The notes: a model not told the origin generated them from the sequence alone. Positions 34,262 to 45,785 are shown, counted from the stretch's first letter. The stretch is 64,000 bases of DNA from Seriola aureovittata (GCF_021018895.1 NC_079384.1:20937140-21001139); one strand, 5' to 3'. Numbers and translations are program-made.

Positions 34262-34395
34262 ACATAGACAGTTGTGTGCTTTTTTCAAATCATGTCCAAT
34301 CAGCTGAATTCACCGCAAACATCTCAGAGATGGTCGAGAGAGATGGGAGGCACCTGAGCTAAATCATCTCTCACAATGTGACATCGTGTCATGGA
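34262..34395 (-). mobile_element. Tc1-like transposon, 5' leader remnant
   Basis: Complementary to the leader of the same Tc1 family. On the + strand it reads CATAGACAGTTGTGTGC, TCAAATCATGTCCAATCAGC, GAATTCACCGC, CATCTCAGAGATGGTC and GGCACCTGAGCTAAAT. It resumes the Tc1 order after the hAT-like insertion. The outer inverted repeat is not recognisable. Confidence 0.8.
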
Positions 34396-35499
34396 CAGGA
34401 AACAGCTCACGCAGTTTTGAGATATTGAGCTTCAAAGTTTTTGCATTCCAAATAGCAAAACTGATATGTGGAACAGGACTCTTTCATACACGGAAATGAC
34501 AGACAACCTAAATGTACTCTCTCTCTGTTTGGAATTCTAATGTTCTATCCAGCAGAACATGAGAACAAGCAACGATTTTCAAACAGTGAACTCGTAATTT
34601 GTTTTTAAGTGTTGTTACAGAGTGTCTACATGTATCGGAAAGTTAAACTGAATGTGTTCTATGACATTTTTATGACATTTATTTCTTGTTTCATGATGAA
34701 TCATTTTTTCTCATTCAAAACAAGCGTTACAGCTTATGTATAAAGGTCAGTGCAAAATATTTTTGTTCGGTGCAGAGGCTAATTAGATGTAAGAACCATT
34801 AGTTTAAGTTTTTTAAGTTTTTAGCCATTAAGAGTCAAGAGACTCAATCAATCAAGACTCAATCTTTACACACCGCACAAAACAACACACTCAGGGAAGG
34901 TGGTTGTTGGTTGTTGTCTGGGAACAACCCCTAAGATGTTGGAAGATGATCAGACCAGACACAATTCCCTTTAACCTAGTTAACCAGCTTTGGCTGATAC
35001 TGAAACATATGGACTGTTGAGTTTTACAGTCTTTATAATATTGAGATTCTAACAGTGGAAATATAACAAATGTTGCGTTGGTGTTAGTTTAGACTTGGTT
35101 GTTGAGAGCTCAGCTACGCGTTTGACAGAGGGAGGCTCGTTGTTTATGAGGATAAAAAGAAAAAAATGTTTCTCTCCTTGCAACGCTGATAGGACTAAAC
35201 ACAGACAGACCATTCACACACACTCACACACACCTACATTTAGACAGCCTCAGTATTTCCACATACTAATTAGGAGGAAGGTTAAGACCAGAGCAGCAGT
35301 GGGACAAATCACCACAAACATCACTGTCTCTGTGTGTCATCCGTTACAACTCACAGCTGTGTGTCGTTTGCATAAAAGCCAAACCCTGTTTCCTACAACT
35401 TCTAACACACAACAGGAACTCACAAGGAGTCTGTACCTTCTCCAAATATCAGAACAAATGATGTGCTTTTTGCGTTTTAATCTGGGTCCAAAATAAAAA
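34396..35499. other. Intergenic stretch, nothing firm
   Basis: The open frame at 35095-35496 (133 codons) has no domain, a low-complexity His/Thr stretch from a CACA tract, and no start context; I treat it as chance. Confidence 0.45.
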
Positions 35500-35920
35500 G
35501 TGGACTAGGTGTGCTGGATCAACGGAGATGAAGGAATGAATGGTTTCCCCCTGAGGTGGAAGGCGGTGATCAGGATCAACGATGGGTCGCCAACTGCTTC
35601 CTCAGGGAGAGAATCCAAATTCCAGAGTCGTTGTTTTCAGTGAATCTCAAAAACCTCGCCAAGACGGTTCCAGAAGTAAACAATCCTCAATACCTGCGGC
35701 CCCTGGGTCACCTCTGTCATCTCCGAACATTTACCAGCAACCGTGTCAGCGCTGCACTTTTAGTTGAATTTAGTTTTTTTTTCTTCAGACTCTGTTTTTC
35801 CTCACTCTGTCCTGCAGGACCTGCTACATAAAGGGACCAGGGCTCAGTTCCTCTCTCCATCAGAAATCCTGTATTGCCTGATCAAACCAATAAAACCAAA
35901 TCTGAATGAAACAACCCTGA
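35500..35920. repeat. Unclassified repeat-like segment
   Basis: GC-richer than its flanks, with CCTGCGGCCCCTGGGTCACC, ACATAAAGGGACCAGGGCTC, and CCAATAAAACC near the end. The order (ordinary sequence, TATA-like word, polyadenylation-like word) could be LTR-like, but no TG...CA ends or target duplication are seen. Confidence 0.3.
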
Positions 35921-36535
35921 CACACGTATAAATCAACTTAACAATAAAAATAAATAATATAGAAATAGAAACTCATTATTTCTGCTATGTTACACGTAGT
36001 TTCTGGACTAATATCCATTGACATTGTCACCTGTTATTGAAGAAGGATACAAGCATGCAACATTATTTGATGTCTAAACTTCTAAATGCTTTATCTGTTT
36101 GTGAATAAGTTGCTCAGGGTCATCCCTGTTACATTAACCTCGCCCTCACAGAGATCGATTGACTCTTATCCAGAAAAAAACCCAGTTATGATTCAGTACA
36201 CGTTTGTTTACATGTGTTACCCTTTGAGCCAGGTCGCAAATCTAACTGCATCTGTCTTGGTTTTTCCTGAGCTACATGTAGATCAGGGTGAGCCTCCTCC
36301 AGTCCAGGGGTGATGCTAATGCACCTGAAGCTGTATAGTAACTGGCAAAAATGTCAGAAGAGGAACAACTTGTACATTTTAACATTTCACTTAACAGTAA
36401 TGTCTAGAATGCTTACAACTATCCATAAACTAACACAAACACGTGATAATGGAGTAGCTGTGAGATCCCTGCCGTCTCGCCCACAGAGGTCATCAACATG
36501 GTGCAACATGTTACATCAGACCAGGGTCCATATTC
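35921..36535. other. Intergenic stretch, nothing recognised
   Basis: No supported feature. Confidence 0.45.
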
Positions 36536-36590
36536 CATAATATCAAATGTTGCGATATTTCCTGCCACATGCGATATTTTTATGATATAA
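36536..36590. repeat. Dispersed repeat family R8, copy 1
   Basis: AATGTTGCGATATTTCCTGC and CACATGCGATATTTTTA resemble ATATTGTGATATTTTGTGCC and ATATAGGATATTTTTTA at 43246-43292. A short, diverged pair; class unknown. Confidence 0.5.
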
Positions 36591-36639
36591 AAAAAAATAC
36601 ATATATGTGTATACTGTATAGATATACATATGTATGTAT

Positions 36640-36690
36640 ATAGTACGAGTCAAAAGTTTGGACACCCTTTCACTGCTCTCCTTTAAGCAG
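36640..36690. mobile_element. Isolated Tc1-like terminal repeat
   Basis: TATATAGTACGAGTCAAAAG and TTTGGACACCC form the start of a Tc1-like terminal inverted repeat with a TA-rich flank. The rest of the element is absent or unrecognisable. Confidence 0.65.
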
Positions 36691-38689
36691 CTGTTTAGTG
36701 GCAGCATCGCTTATACCAGACGTATATAATGAAAAAATAAAGATAATATCATAAATCGTGATATATGGACTGGAATGTATAGAGATATAATATTTTAGAT
36801 ATCGCTTAAGACAGTTTGGACTCAGTTTATTCATATAGTTACACTTGGAGGATGATGTACAGTATGTGTCCTGCAGATATGGATGTATATAGTCAAGTGA
36901 TCATTCAGTCAGTCTGAGCTTTCATGGCTGGATTTCCATTTGATATCTGATAACTATCTCACAAGTCCAAAACACATGAGGTGACCTAGTGTAAAGGTAC
37001 TAGCTAAATAAGTGGTTCAAGTCTGAATATAATTAACTTTTACGAATCTTTTTATTCTCTGATTTAGAGGCCAGAGCGTAAGTCACCAACGCCATAAACA
37101 ACGCATTAGCTGTTAAAAACCTCTACACATTAAAAAAAAGAAATGATATGTAATAATTCAAGTAAAAAAATAGGTAAAAAGAAAAAGGCAATAAAAACTA
37201 TAAAACAGCAGAAGCAATCCATCACAAGTAACACCAAATTTACAAACTCAGGCCAAGTCAGGTGTAGACAGGTTTGCACATTCAAACATATTCTCCTTTC
37301 TGATTTGATTTGCCTTCCTCTGTGGGACTATATGCGGGGTGTATGTATCAGAACGAGCGCTGTGGTTTTTTAATTCAGCCCGTGTCAGAAGAGGTTTGGT
37401 AAATATGGTCTACAGAGCTGTTCCACACTCTGCTACTTTATGAGCTCTCTCAAGTTGGAGACATAATTCCGTTCAAGGTAGTTTAAAAGTCAGGGAGATG
37501 CCGGAGGGCAAACGAGGAGAGAGAGACATCCCACACACACACGAACATGCACACACACTCACACACACAGGAGAAGCAGAGGGAGAAAAGAACTAAAGGG
37601 AGGGGATGTGTGTGAACAGTCAGAGGGGTGAAGTCCGGCCACAGCGTCTCGCCCTTGTCTCTCTCTCTCTCTCTTCTTCTGTTCCCTAAGCGTGGACTTT
37701 GCTGTGGTAAGCTTTACAAGGTATGAACTTCCTCCGTATGAAATGACCTCTCTTGCCGAGCCCCACCCAGTCCTCCCACAAACGCTCTTCACACGGCATC
37801 GCACAGGCTCTCAGTCTCAGACAGACTTTTTGCTCAGAACCGAGACTTAAAAAGATCTGGAGCTGTGAGTGATGAAATAAAGACAGAGAGCAGATCCAAA
37901 CGTCTGATCCTGCAGAGAAGCTGATGGGGCCGTGCAACAAAATAAGGCATGAGATATCTTTGTTGTGAAAGATATTCTGTAAAATGAAGAATGCATGAGC
38001 CCTCATAAGAATTTCACTGTGTTCTGTCAAACTTTCATCCTCTGCTGATCAAAAAACTTGATGCGCTGCCTCCCTGCTGGACGCCTACGTTCTCACACAC
38101 ACACGCACACGCGCACACACACACGACTCACAGCGACGCTTTTTGTCTTGTGGGCAATTGTGTTTGATCTCTGGATGTGAGACCATACAGGAGGAGTAAC
38201 AAGTGGAGAGGTTTCTGTGCCCTGCATGTGTTGAGTATTAGCACCACTTTGGGATTTCACTACCAACACTTCGCAGAGTTTAATAAGCAGAAATAAAGCA
38301 TCAGAAAATGAAAATGTTATGTGACTTCCTCTCTGTTTATAGGAGGATAAAAAGTTTTAAATCTTCCTGCTGGTTTACAGTTTTTTTTTTTTTTAAAGCA
38401 ATGATGTAGTTATGATTGAACACTCCACCTAGCTTTATTGACTGTAATCTTGCAAGGTTCAACTGTTTCAGACTGTCCTTCACAGCGCTATGAGCCACTC
38501 TCATACTATCCCTCAACATCTATCTCCGCATATACCCGTCACAAGACTTGCTGTTAACCATATTATGAATGTGTTTGGCAATTGTTGCTAATGTTATCAT
38601 GTCTCACTGTCACTGATGAAAACAGACATGTAATATTATGTAGCTACCAAGTTACTTAGACATGGAGAAGAAGAAAAGTTCTCCATCTC
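36691..38689. other. Intergenic stretch with AC and CT arrays
   Basis: Impure AC arrays at 37536-37570 and 38095-38124 (the latter with CG steps) and a CT run at 37659-37675. Open frames on the minus strand at 37559-38030 show no domain. Confidence 0.45.
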
Positions 38690-38996
38690 ATTAAAGCCAG
38701 AGCAGTATTCGCTCCACAGTCGGACGGGGAAAGAGATTCAGCTTTGGACTGATCCATTGGGACCGACCACACTAATGACATTGATGGAGCCGGTAAAAAC
38801 TTCTACTTATTTTACTTTTAATTCAATGAATGTTTTGACAGGCCGCCGGCCGACCAGGATTAGAACAGCTAGTCCCCATGGCCGGTCCTCCTGTGCTGGT
38901 GTTATCTCTTTCTTTGTCAGAGGCCTTTTTCTTCGGGTCGCCTTCACCTGAACACTGAGTACTGCACTGTGCCATCTCGCATGTGGGCTGTCCCTG

Positions 38997-39130
38997 CACA
39001 TAACACATAACATTTAAAGAACTCAGCTGTAAAGTCGTCTGGTCCAGCACTTTCCCATTCGGCAATCCCATAATAACACCGGGTAATCATCATTCCTTTG
39101 AGAATCTGATAATAAGTTAAAAAAACATAC
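38997..39130 (-). mobile_element. Possible L1-type reverse transcriptase fragment
   Basis: The minus strand reads YGIAEWESAGPDDFTAEFFK, reminiscent of the KSPGPDGFTAEFYK motif that opens the reverse transcriptase domain of L1-clade LINEs. Only about 15 residues are convincing. Upstream sequence (38750-38960) may belong to the same element but is not recognisable. Confidence 0.4.
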
Positions 39131-40174
39131 ATTCATATCTCCTCATTGTGGTCAGTGGAATCTATGTACATAGAAATCTACAAAAAACTACACGACTGTA
39201 AATAAATGGTTAATATCTAGTGATTTAGTTCAGAGCTCCATCTTCCATCTTATCGTGTGGCTGGAATAAGAGATGATGCTTCTCTCTATCTGAAGCAGTT
39301 TGCCAATAATTTACCTGCTTTATCCCCCGATCCAAAATATGTCTGTCTCATTCTGAGAAGGGCAGATGCCACCGTCTGTGATAACATACAATTGCGCTCG
39401 CGCTTAGTCAAGAGATCATTGCTGTTTAGTTTCTTTTCAAGTCTGTCTCGACGCTGTGGTTTCTGTCTTCAAATCCGCCTGTTTTATAATTTGCTCCCTT
39501 TTCTTATGAGAAGCACATTGAATAACAAATGACCCTTTCAATATTACCCTGAGAGCTTCCAAAGGCAATCCCTGCAGAGGAGAGAGAAGAGACGAGCTGA
39601 ATCTCCATTCGTGTTCTGGTTGTTACAAAAAGCCAACAACTCCAAATGTACTAAGGCGTGATCTGATACAACAATGTTCTACTTTTAAAGTTTTAGAAAT
39701 CAATGTGATTCCTTTTTTTTTTTTTATTCCTCGTATTATTTTAATGTCCAATTGTTTTTAATTGTTCCATGCTCTAATTTCAGAATACACCCAGATCTCT
39801 GATTGGTTGGAATTGGAATTAATACGTTAATTCTCAGTGGATGTTTGCCAGATATAAATGTGAAAACTGAGCCGGAGGGATTCAGCCGAGCTCTGTGAGG
39901 CGACACTTTATCCATCTTCATATGTACAACTCCGTATCTGCATCATCTCCCCTGCTGTGCTAATGCAAGAGTAATGCTCCTCTGTGTGTATTTCCCTTTA
40001 GATGCCTCCCTGTCCTCCTCCTGCTGTCAGCCCCTCCATCATCTGCTGTTGGTTAAGGCATGCCTCGTTCAATTAATGCAAAGAAAAAATACTGAGCCCG
40101 TGTTCTTCCCCACAGTCCTCAGCACATGTTGTGAAGGCTGGAGTGTAACTACAAGTACATGAGATGGAAATATT
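39131..40174. other. Repeat-poor stretch
   Basis: No known element between about 39230 and 39700. A T run lies at 39713-39725. No exon supported. Confidence 0.4.
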
Positions 40175-40330
40175 GGCTCTTAAATCACCGCCCAGCGATC
40201 ATCCTAACCGGTCATAAATCAGACCACTGTGCCCTATTTCACACTAATTAGAGCCCGATTATGTCCTATCATAAAACATAACTGCACCCACCATTAATTA
40301 GGCCTTGATAGCCCTCTGTGGAACTCTAGA
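40175..40330. promoter_or_regulatory. Candidate conserved non-coding block B
   Basis: Repeat-free, with CACACTAATTAGAGCCCG at about 40240 and CCATTAATTAGGCC at about 40291, both with TAATTA-type homeodomain cores, plus GTCATAAATCA and ATCATAAAAC. Regulatory role inferred from texture only. Confidence 0.3.
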
Positions 40331-41460
40331 GGGCTTTCTGGGGCCATATGTTGTGTGTGTAATTGTGTGTGTGTGTGCGCGCATGTTAACAGGGAACAAG
40401 TGAGGAAAAAAAAGAGAAAGACAGCGACATAGAAAAAACGATGTGATCCTACGAGGTGATGCCACACAAGCCGTCTTATCTTTCGCCGTCAACTCTGTCC
40501 TCCGCAGACAGTCGTGCTGTTGCTCAAGGGAATAATAGAGTGTGTGTGTGTGTAAGAGAGAGTTAAGAACAGGGGGGGGGCAATACCTTTGTGAGCAGGG
40601 TTAAAAGCTTTAACCTGCCTGCCACACCTCACACCTGAACCATGTTCTCTCCCACACTGTCGAGAGATAAGCTGAGGCCCCTTCAGCCCAGCATCCTCTC
40701 TGAAGCAGGGCAAGTATAACTAGAGTAGATTTAATGTCATCCACCACATCTGCCCAGGTGTGTTTGGACTTTCAATAAGCAGAACTGACCTTCTCTATTG
40801 CCAATACACATATACAAGCACAGTTCATAATCTTCTACTAAAAAAAAAAAAAAGCATCATTACCTTCCCAAACAAGCTTAACTACATTGAAAGAATTGGA
40901 TTATTTTATTCTAAGCAGATTAAATTTGTCAGCTAAACCTTCTTAGGGAAAGATGGTGGCCATTGTTAAACAAACTCAAACAAACTTGGGCGTGAACGTC
41001 GGACTGCACATGAAGCCAATGACCGGCATGAGAGTGGATGCAGAGCGAGAGAAATAAGTTTGTCCGTCATTATTTGCATGAGCAGAAGAGGTGGCTTATT
41101 AGGAAGACATAAACATGAGCTGTTTTAAGTTTAAGTGAACGATGCAACTGATGCTGTTGTTTCCCCGGAGAAGCCAGTTCTGGCTGGTTTACTGAGGCTA
41201 CAGCGTTTTAAAACAAAAGCGATCTCTGTCTGTATTAACACAGCTGAAAATGCATATTACATGACCATTCAAGTACACTGGGCATGAAGCTTATCTGCTC
41301 TGCGGGTGGTTAGGTTGACTACGAAAGAGGAACAGCAAAGACGGATGCAGTGTTAAAATACAGATTTTAACTGAACAACAGCTGATAGCAAAGACTACAA
41401 GGTCAGTAACACTTGTAATTCTTTATCCATGTTGCTTTCACCACTGGCAGTCGAGGCTGA
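40331..41460. other. Intergenic stretch with small arrays
   Basis: GT/CG run at 40352-40382, GT run at about 40539-40552, G run near 40572-40580 and A run at 40841-40853. Nothing else recognised. Confidence 0.45.
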
Positions 41461-41595
41461 TAAGACCCAATCGGGGAGCGACCGTGGGCATTTCCAAAGG
41501 TCTCAGTTTCTGTCTGTCCAGACTACAATGCAACCTTGGAAGTGTCAAATTAAAACGGGGTCAGCAGCATTTCCTAAAGTTTCTGTTTTAGGGGC
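41461..41595 (-). repeat. Dispersed repeat family R5, reverse copy
   Basis: Complementary to 47995-48138. Shared words on the + strand here are CCAAAGGTCTCAGTTT, CAGACTACAATGCAACC, TCAGCAGC(A/G)TTT, AAAG and TCTGTTTTAGG/TCAGTTTTAGG. I recall a teleost repeat of this kind in which a TAGTGTGGACGGGCAAAA-type word recurs. Confidence 0.7.
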
Positions 41596-42074
41596 TCAAA
41601 CACTCCAGGCGTAAACGTAGCGAGGGAGAGGTTTGAGACACAGGGAGATACATGTTCAAATTGTCTTGAATGGACAGAATAAGGCACTAGTACAGCATTT
41701 ATACTGTACCTCTAAGTCCTTCTAGCCTCTGATTGGTTAGTGTAGCAACATGCGACTTAGAGACAGGAAGTGTTGTGGTTGTGAAGCGGAGCTGGTGCAG
41801 AGAAGTAAAAGTGCTGCTTGAAAAGTTAGTTCGTCTCAATCCAGCTGTTTTTTTTATCAAGAGCGATCCAAGCCACCAAATATCAAACCCTCACGTTACA
41901 CTGGTGCCAACAAAATGAAACACTTGCAAACGACTGGAATGCAAACTGGTGAAAACCGTCTCAGTCAATTTGTTATTTGTAAGAAATAGAGGCTCAACGA
42001 CACTAAACGTATTCAGACTGAGGTGTTTTGCTGTTGATCTCTGCCTTTAAACCTGTACACAGGTACAGTATATC

Positions 42075-42076
<2 letters not shown>
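41596..42076. other. Intergenic stretch, nothing recognised
   Basis: No supported feature. Confidence 0.45.

Positions 42077-42109
<33 letters not shown>
42077..42109. repeat. (AC)n microsatellite, about 16 units
   Basis: Pure AC run. Confidence 0.95.
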
Positions 42110-42113
<4 letters not shown>

Positions 42114-42248
42114 GCTGAGCTCACTATATCTCCACCATGTGTCTGCCCTGCAGCTACCTTCTTAATTAATCTCTCATTAAGCTAATTATCAGCAGAGCAT
42201 TATCAGCAGAGCAGACCCCCCACCGCCACCACCCCCGCCCACCACCAC

Positions 42249-42250
<2 letters not shown>

Positions 42251-42289
<39 letters not shown>
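42251..42289. repeat. (CA)n microsatellite, about 19 units
   Basis: Pure CA run following a CCACC-rich tract (42214-42250). A shorter AC run follows at 42356-42371. Confidence 0.95.
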
Positions 42290-42292
<3 letters not shown>

Positions 42293-42640
42293 GTACAAAC
42301 AACACCTTTAAAAAAAAAAGGGAGAGGCATTTGGTTGGGGAGGTAGATGAAGCTCACACACACACACACACGCATGCATAAACAGTCATAATAAACATAC
42401 TTGTGCTTCTGTGGGATTTTTAAGATGTGGAGAACCAACACTCTGAGCGTGCACGTGTTAAATGATGATGCAAATCGCTCCCAATGACAGACATAATGTG
42501 TAGCTGAGGATAAACCAAGCGTCACATTGTTTACACGCGTTTTATATTAATAAAGAAAAGGATATTTGGAGTAGCTGTGATGCTTTCAGTAACTGCGACC
42601 ATTCATTTCCGTTTATAACTAAGAATATAATGTGAAATGA

Positions 42641-42668
42641 GGGAGGGGGTGGGGGGTGGGGCGGGGGG
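42641..42668 (+). other. G-quadruplex-capable tract
   Basis: Five G runs (three, five, six, four, six) separated by single A, T, T and C bases. This satisfies the usual four-run rule with one-base loops, which favours stable folding. No nearby promoter or exon gives it a role. Confidence 0.8.
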
Positions 42669-43240
42669 TTCGTCAGTCCAGCTGCTGTCGTTACATCCTG
42701 AACTTTACTGTTTCTGTTCAGACTCAGTCACAGAGCTGCTGAACCACTTGTGAGCTTGTCGGTCCGTCGCCAACAAAATGCATTTATATTCTGCTAATTG
42801 TTATGTCAAACACGTTAATGAGGAAATGCATTTGCCTCTATTATGTTATCATGTTATGCTATTTTCCAATCGAGGGAATGAACGGGGGAGAAGGCTGGGG
42901 TGGAGGGTGGAATTCACAAAGTTTAGTTACTTTGCTCAAGCTTAAGATCAGTTCCAACGTATACCACTTCCTGTTTCCTAAACTCAGCTGTAAAGCATTA
43001 AACATGCAAGGAGAACAGTTTCTGTGACACCCCCACACACTCTTGTCAGATGAGCTCAAGCATATCTTCATCCCCACACACCTTTTAACTAGATGTCATT
43101 TAACACTATAATCATATACAAGTGGATTCCTTTATACCATATTTCATTATATTCTGTTTATACAGCAGTGACTCTTTGTTTGGCTGGGACTTTTTCAGTG
43201 ATTCAGGTTTAGGTTTGTATTTGATACAAACACAAATATC
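42669..43240. other. Intergenic stretch, nothing recognised
   Basis: Short open frames without domains. Confidence 0.45.
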
Positions 43241-43500
43241 GCTAACATTAAATATTGTGATATTTTGTGCCATATAGGATATTTTTTATTTTATCTGGGC
43301 TGTGACAAGGTTGTAATAGTTTTGGATTTTTTTTTTAGTTTTTATTTAATTTCGTTTTGACTTTGCTTTGAATTTCAGTTTTAATTAGTTTTCCAAAGCT
43401 TTGCTAGTTCAGTTTAGTTTTAATTTTTTGTGGATGCATGGTTTTAGTTTAGTTGTTATTAGTTTCAGTGTTAGATTTATTTTATTTTTTTATTTTTTTG
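43241..43500. repeat. R8 copy 2 and T-rich degenerate repeat
   Basis: 43246-43292 matches the R8 copy at 36536. From about 43320 the sequence is dominated by imperfect TTTTAGTTTAGTTTT-type words, a low-complexity tract seen in teleost DNA-transposon debris. Confidence 0.5.
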
Positions 43501-43876
43501 TAATATGGGGTATATAATCTTGTCAGCATTATTTTTCCTTCAAAAGATTTGCTGTTGCAAATTAGTCGTATATATAAATGGAAGGAAACAGGCGACCCTG
43601 CCAGCCATGTTTCCATGGTCCATCCATGGATGCTGTGTATCGTGAGTGAACTTGAGGGGATGATGGATGTGACAAGTGTGAATGTGTTAATACTTGTGAT
43701 CCAGGGAGCTGGGCCGATGGCCTCCTCAGCTTCTCTTTTCGAGCCCAGTACAATCATGTCTGCCAGAGTTCAGATGGCTGTAATTGAAAAAGTTTTTTAC
43801 TGTGGCTCAGAGTCTTAACAGCACAGAAAGGGGGCGGGGGGGCATTAGAGGGTGAAAAATCTCTCCATGTCCACGA

Positions 43877-43878
<2 letters not shown>
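43501..43878. other. Intergenic interval with opposed open frames
   Basis: Frames of about 90 codons exist on both strands between 43482 and 43818. Neither has a domain, and being opposed they cannot both be real. No splice context supports either. Confidence 0.4.

Positions 43879-43932
<54 letters not shown>
43879..43932. repeat. (GT)n microsatellite, 27 units
   Basis: Pure GT run of 54 bases, then TTGTGTTGG. Confidence 0.97.
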
Positions 43933-43935
<3 letters not shown>

Positions 43936-44540
43936 TGTTGGATTGGGACAAATGTACGTGAGTGTGCCTCAGAAGTTCCCATCTGCTTTGCAGGACTCTT
44001 CCATGCCATAAAGGCGTGCTGGTGTTGAAAAAGGTGCAATTACAGTTTAAATATCACTTCAGTGGCAGCGCTGTGTAGCTGCTTTTGTTCAGGAACCTTT
44101 CCACCCTCCTTGACCTATAGATCACTCTGCCCTCTATAGAGTGGAAAAGCAGCATAACAAAGTTCCTCTCTGCCAGCAGACATGAGCATAAGAAGAAGAA
44201 GAAGTCAGAATTTAACACTGCATGTTTCTGTCATTATTAAATTGTTAATATTGGATTTAATTTTCTAAGTTGCACGCTCAAAGAGTTTCTGGTCCTGGTT
44301 GATTCGGCGACACCTGTAGTTGCTGGCAGTCACAGCAAATACTACAGGTATTTGGGGGCAGCAACTGAACTATAAATAAGTCAGTCAGTAATTGGCCTTT
44401 TTGACAGTTGCTCATCATTCTGTGAGCAACTGTGATCTGATTTTATGCAGCACTCGGCCTGAGACTGCAAACAGCGAGGCACAGTTGAAGGAGTTGGTTA
44501 CTGGGCTGAGACGTTGGAGGTGGCTCACTGTGGCTGCTCC
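43933..44540. other. Intergenic interval, nothing recognised
   Basis: Contains a short GAA run near 44193-44203. The last five bases are the left target duplication of the LTR that follows. Confidence 0.45.
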
Positions 44541-45030
44541 TGTCATGGTCTCAGCCTGGAGTCTCCAGGGTTTTGGTTTTTGGGACTTTCTTGGTTTGGT
44601 TTTCGGTGCTTTGGGTTTCTGTTCTGGGTTTTGAGTTTTTCTGGTTTGGGTGTTTCTGGTGTCTAGTTTAGTCTTCCCTGTCTTGTGCTCTGTTTCGCCG
44701 TGTACTTCCTGTTTTATTTTGATAGTCGTGTCACCCCAGTGTCTGAGTTCTTGTTTTGCTTCCTTTGGTTAATCATCCCTGATGTGTCCCACCTGTGTCT
44801 GCTTCCTCACCTGTTCTCCATCGTTAATCAGGTCCGTTCCTTTAAAAAGCCCTTGCTCTGTCTTGTCTTTGTGGTATCATTGTTGGTGATGATGTTTGGT
44901 GTGTGTTTTGTCGGTGGCATCTGCCCATGTATGGACTTTGGTTTTTTGGTTTGAATAAATTCTTTGACACCGGTTCCTCCTCCGCATCTGAGTCTCTCAC
45001 CTTCACCCCTGCCTCAATCGGATCGTGACA
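44541..45030 (+). mobile_element. Solo LTR with 5-bp target duplication
   Basis: Starts TGTCATGGTC and ends GATCGTGACA, giving the TG...CA ends and a TGTCA/TGACA inverted pair expected of an LTR. GCTCC lies immediately before (44536-44540) and after (45031-45035), a perfect 5-bp target duplication. Inside are a TATA-like TTTAAAAAG (44841-44849) and AATAAA (44954-44959) in the order promoter, R, polyadenylation signal on the + strand. There is no second LTR or internal coding sequence nearby, so the element was probably reduced by recombination between its two LTRs. The word style suggests a teleost Gypsy-type family. The open frame at 44685-44954 is inside the LTR and not a gene. Confidence 0.9.
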
Positions 45031-45412
45031 GCTCCTTCTTCTTCTTTTACTCCCTGCAACATTTCAAACTGATCCGCTGTCAGAAAAATTACCATTGTCT
45101 TGTTTAGTAGATGCATTTTTGATGAACGATAGTGGTAAGTGCTAATCTCACTGGCATACACGTTGCATTTCCTGTGACTACTTCATAATAAAAGTCAACA
45201 CATGCTGCGATCGTTAAGTGCTATTAATGTGAAGCTGACTTCAATGTGAAGCTGCAGCAGCAGGAAATATTTGGTTTGAATAACCAGCTACTTGATACAG
45301 TCACCACGGACACCTAGTTCATAATACAGCAAATATATAAATATTGTAATATTTCATCAGTAGTTCATAGTTCAATCATCACTGTGTAACCTCATTCAGC
45401 GATAGATAGTGA
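45031..45412. other. Intergenic interval, nothing recognised
   Basis: No supported feature beyond the right target duplication at its start. Confidence 0.45.
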
Positions 45413-45785
45413 CTTAAAGGAGCTATTTGCAAGTTTTGCTATTGGAACATAGCAGCATTAGCATTAACTGCTGTTTAGTTACCAGTCTTGAACCAAGAGT
45501 TATTGTGTTTACAATACAAGAGGTTATAATACGTCCTCTGACCAGCTCTGAGCAGTACTTCTTCAGGGCAGATCGGACACTAGAATGACTCGGTATCGGA
45601 AAATGACAAGACGGTCTGGCAGGGGCTAGGTTGTTAGCATGCTAATTTCAGTAGTAAAAAAGAAGTGATAGAAATAGAATCATTGCAGAACATTTCTTCT
45701 TCTTCTGTTAGCTATGTGGCAATAGCAAAAGTTACAAATAGGTTCAGACATTTATTTAAAAAATCATAGAGATCGCAACTTTAAC
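45413..45785. repeat. MITE-like repeat family R4, copy 1
   Basis: Begins TTAAAGGAGCTATTTGCAAG and closes with GGCAATAGCAAAAGTTACAA followed by ATAGG, so the ends form an imperfect inverted repeat (CTATTTG(C/T)AA then AGTTTTGCTATT). The 59690-59975 copy has the same ends. Interiors are diverged; no coding sequence. Confidence 0.65.

Noticed and set aside
35095..35496. 133-codon forward open frame
   Set aside because: No recognisable domain, a His/Thr-rich stretch from a CACA tract, and no supporting context.
43482..43818. Opposed open frames of about 90 codons
   Set aside because: Both strands are open over the same bases, neither has a domain, and there is no splice context.
44685..44954. 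Hydrophobic 89-codon open frame
   Set aside because: It lies wholly inside the solo LTR and ends at its polyadenylation-signal region.
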